From: an uncultured Porphyromonadaceae bacterium
Lineage (GTDB): Bacteria > Bacteroidota > Bacteroidia > Bacteroidales > Muribaculaceae
Length of the DNA: 14,800 bases
Assembly: GCA_947166165.1 (NCBI GenBank)
Contig: CAMVDK010000048.1
Location: forward strand, 1 to 14,800
Reading direction: 5' to 3'
Both the position numbers and the translations under genes were made by a program. Of the stretch, positions 14,478 through 14,800 are shown piece after piece. The notes under the pieces were generated by a model. It was given only the letters and a program-made list of their open reading frames with translations. It was not told where the DNA came from and ran no database searches. Each line of letters begins with the position of its first letter. The first letter of the stretch is position 1.

Positions 14478-14800
14478 CTCGGGCGAGCGGCTTGGGCTTG
14501 TTTCACAATCAGTTCTGCTGCTGCGCTGGCGCAGTCGTCCTCGCCCAGCAGGGCGGCAATTTGCCGGTAGCCGTCGAGCTGTGCTTGGCGGCTGTCGCCA
14601 TCGGCGAGCAATGCGGTGAGGTGCTGGTCGACGGCCTGCGGCGTGCACAGGTGCATGAGCAGTTCGGGAATCACCGGCGCGCCGGCGATGAGGTTGGGCA
14701 GGGTCACGTAGTCGCCCTTGAGCAGGCGGCGGTAGAAGCGGTAGAGCACTTGCTGCCGCCCATGCGGTAGCACGCCACCTGCGGGGTGCCCAGCAGGGCG
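14474..14800 (-). CDS. lpxB: Lipid-A-disaccharide synthase LpxB, C-terminal part, with an apparent frameshift
   Basis: The 3' end of a gene that enters from the right edge. From 14799 the frame reads ALLGTPQVACYRMGGSK, then runs into a TGA at 14706-14704. The frame one base over continues the family sequence as VLYRFYRRLLKGDYV, then TLPNLIAGAPVIPELLMHL and a normal end at 14476-14474. E. coli LpxB has the corresponding VVGYRM, DYVSLPNLLAGRELVKELL in one frame, so both halves belong to one protein and one base appears to be missing (or a -1 shift is needed) near 14743-14752. LpxB is a GT19 enzyme that joins UDP-diacylglucosamine and lipid X at the inner membrane in lipid A synthesis. Its stop overlaps the next gene's start. 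Whether the lesion is real or an assembly error cannot be told here. Confidence 0.88.
   Translation of the reverse strand, partial: RPAGHPAGGVLPHGRQQVLYRFYRRLLKGDYVTLPNLIAGAPVIPELLMHLCTPQAVDQHLTALLADGDSRQAQLDGYRQIAALLGEDDCASAAAELIVKQAQAARPR

Noticed and set aside
14477..14648. Longer N-terminus for the HExxH protein starting at 14648
   Set aside because: The added 57 residues are arginine/proline-rich and lie fully within the conserved lpxB C-terminal coding region. The ATG at 14477 gives the expected compact protein.

Overview
The window looks like chromosomal DNA of a GC-rich gut-type member of the Bacteroidales (Muribaculaceae- or Prevotellaceae-like). This rests on the protein families (MgtC, YitT/DUF2179, a coiled-coil lipoprotein upstream of a GH89 enzyme, an acidic conserved protein next to rsmI, DUF3791/DUF3990), the lack of strong Shine-Dalgarno sequences, and promoters of the Bacteroidetes -33/-7 type (ATTG or TTTG, about 19-22 bases, then TAnnTTTG). 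The assignment to family level is inference. No RNA gene, CRISPR array, insertion sequence or phage gene was seen.

Layout. (1) 1-4120, minus strand: a membrane and metabolism run transcribed glycerate kinase, YitT/DUF2179 membrane protein, MgtC-family protein, CPA2-type cation:proton antiporter (its C-terminus lies beyond base 1). The glycerate kinase and yitT genes each have a recognisable promoter. (2) 4121-7310, the only plus-strand block: a three-gene cassette with 4-base ATGA overlaps (DUF3791, DUF3990, a DUF3791-like protein), then a separately promoted AAA+ ATPase. The cassette is visibly richer in A+T than its surroundings and is bracketed by a 23-base direct repeat with one mismatch. 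It is the most accessory-looking part of the window. DUF3990 carries a pattern compatible with a PARP-like ADP-ribosyltransferase, so a toxin/antidote or defence role is a reasonable hypothesis, not an observation. (3) A long hairpin at 7336-7388 separates the convergent ATPase and GH89 genes. (4) 7395-14800, minus strand: a compact run transcribed lpxB (3' end only), a small HExxH membrane protein, an HD-domain hydrolase, a PBP4-type D-Ala-D-Ala carboxypeptidase, an acidic repeat protein, rsmI, a coiled-coil lipoprotein and a GH89 alpha-N-acetylglucosaminidase. Several of these act on the cell envelope (lipid A synthesis, peptidoglycan trimming, lipoprotein), and GH89 acts on host-type glycans.

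The main points to re-examine are the DUF3791/DUF3990 cassette with its flanking repeats, and an apparent one-base frameshift in lpxB around 14743-14752.
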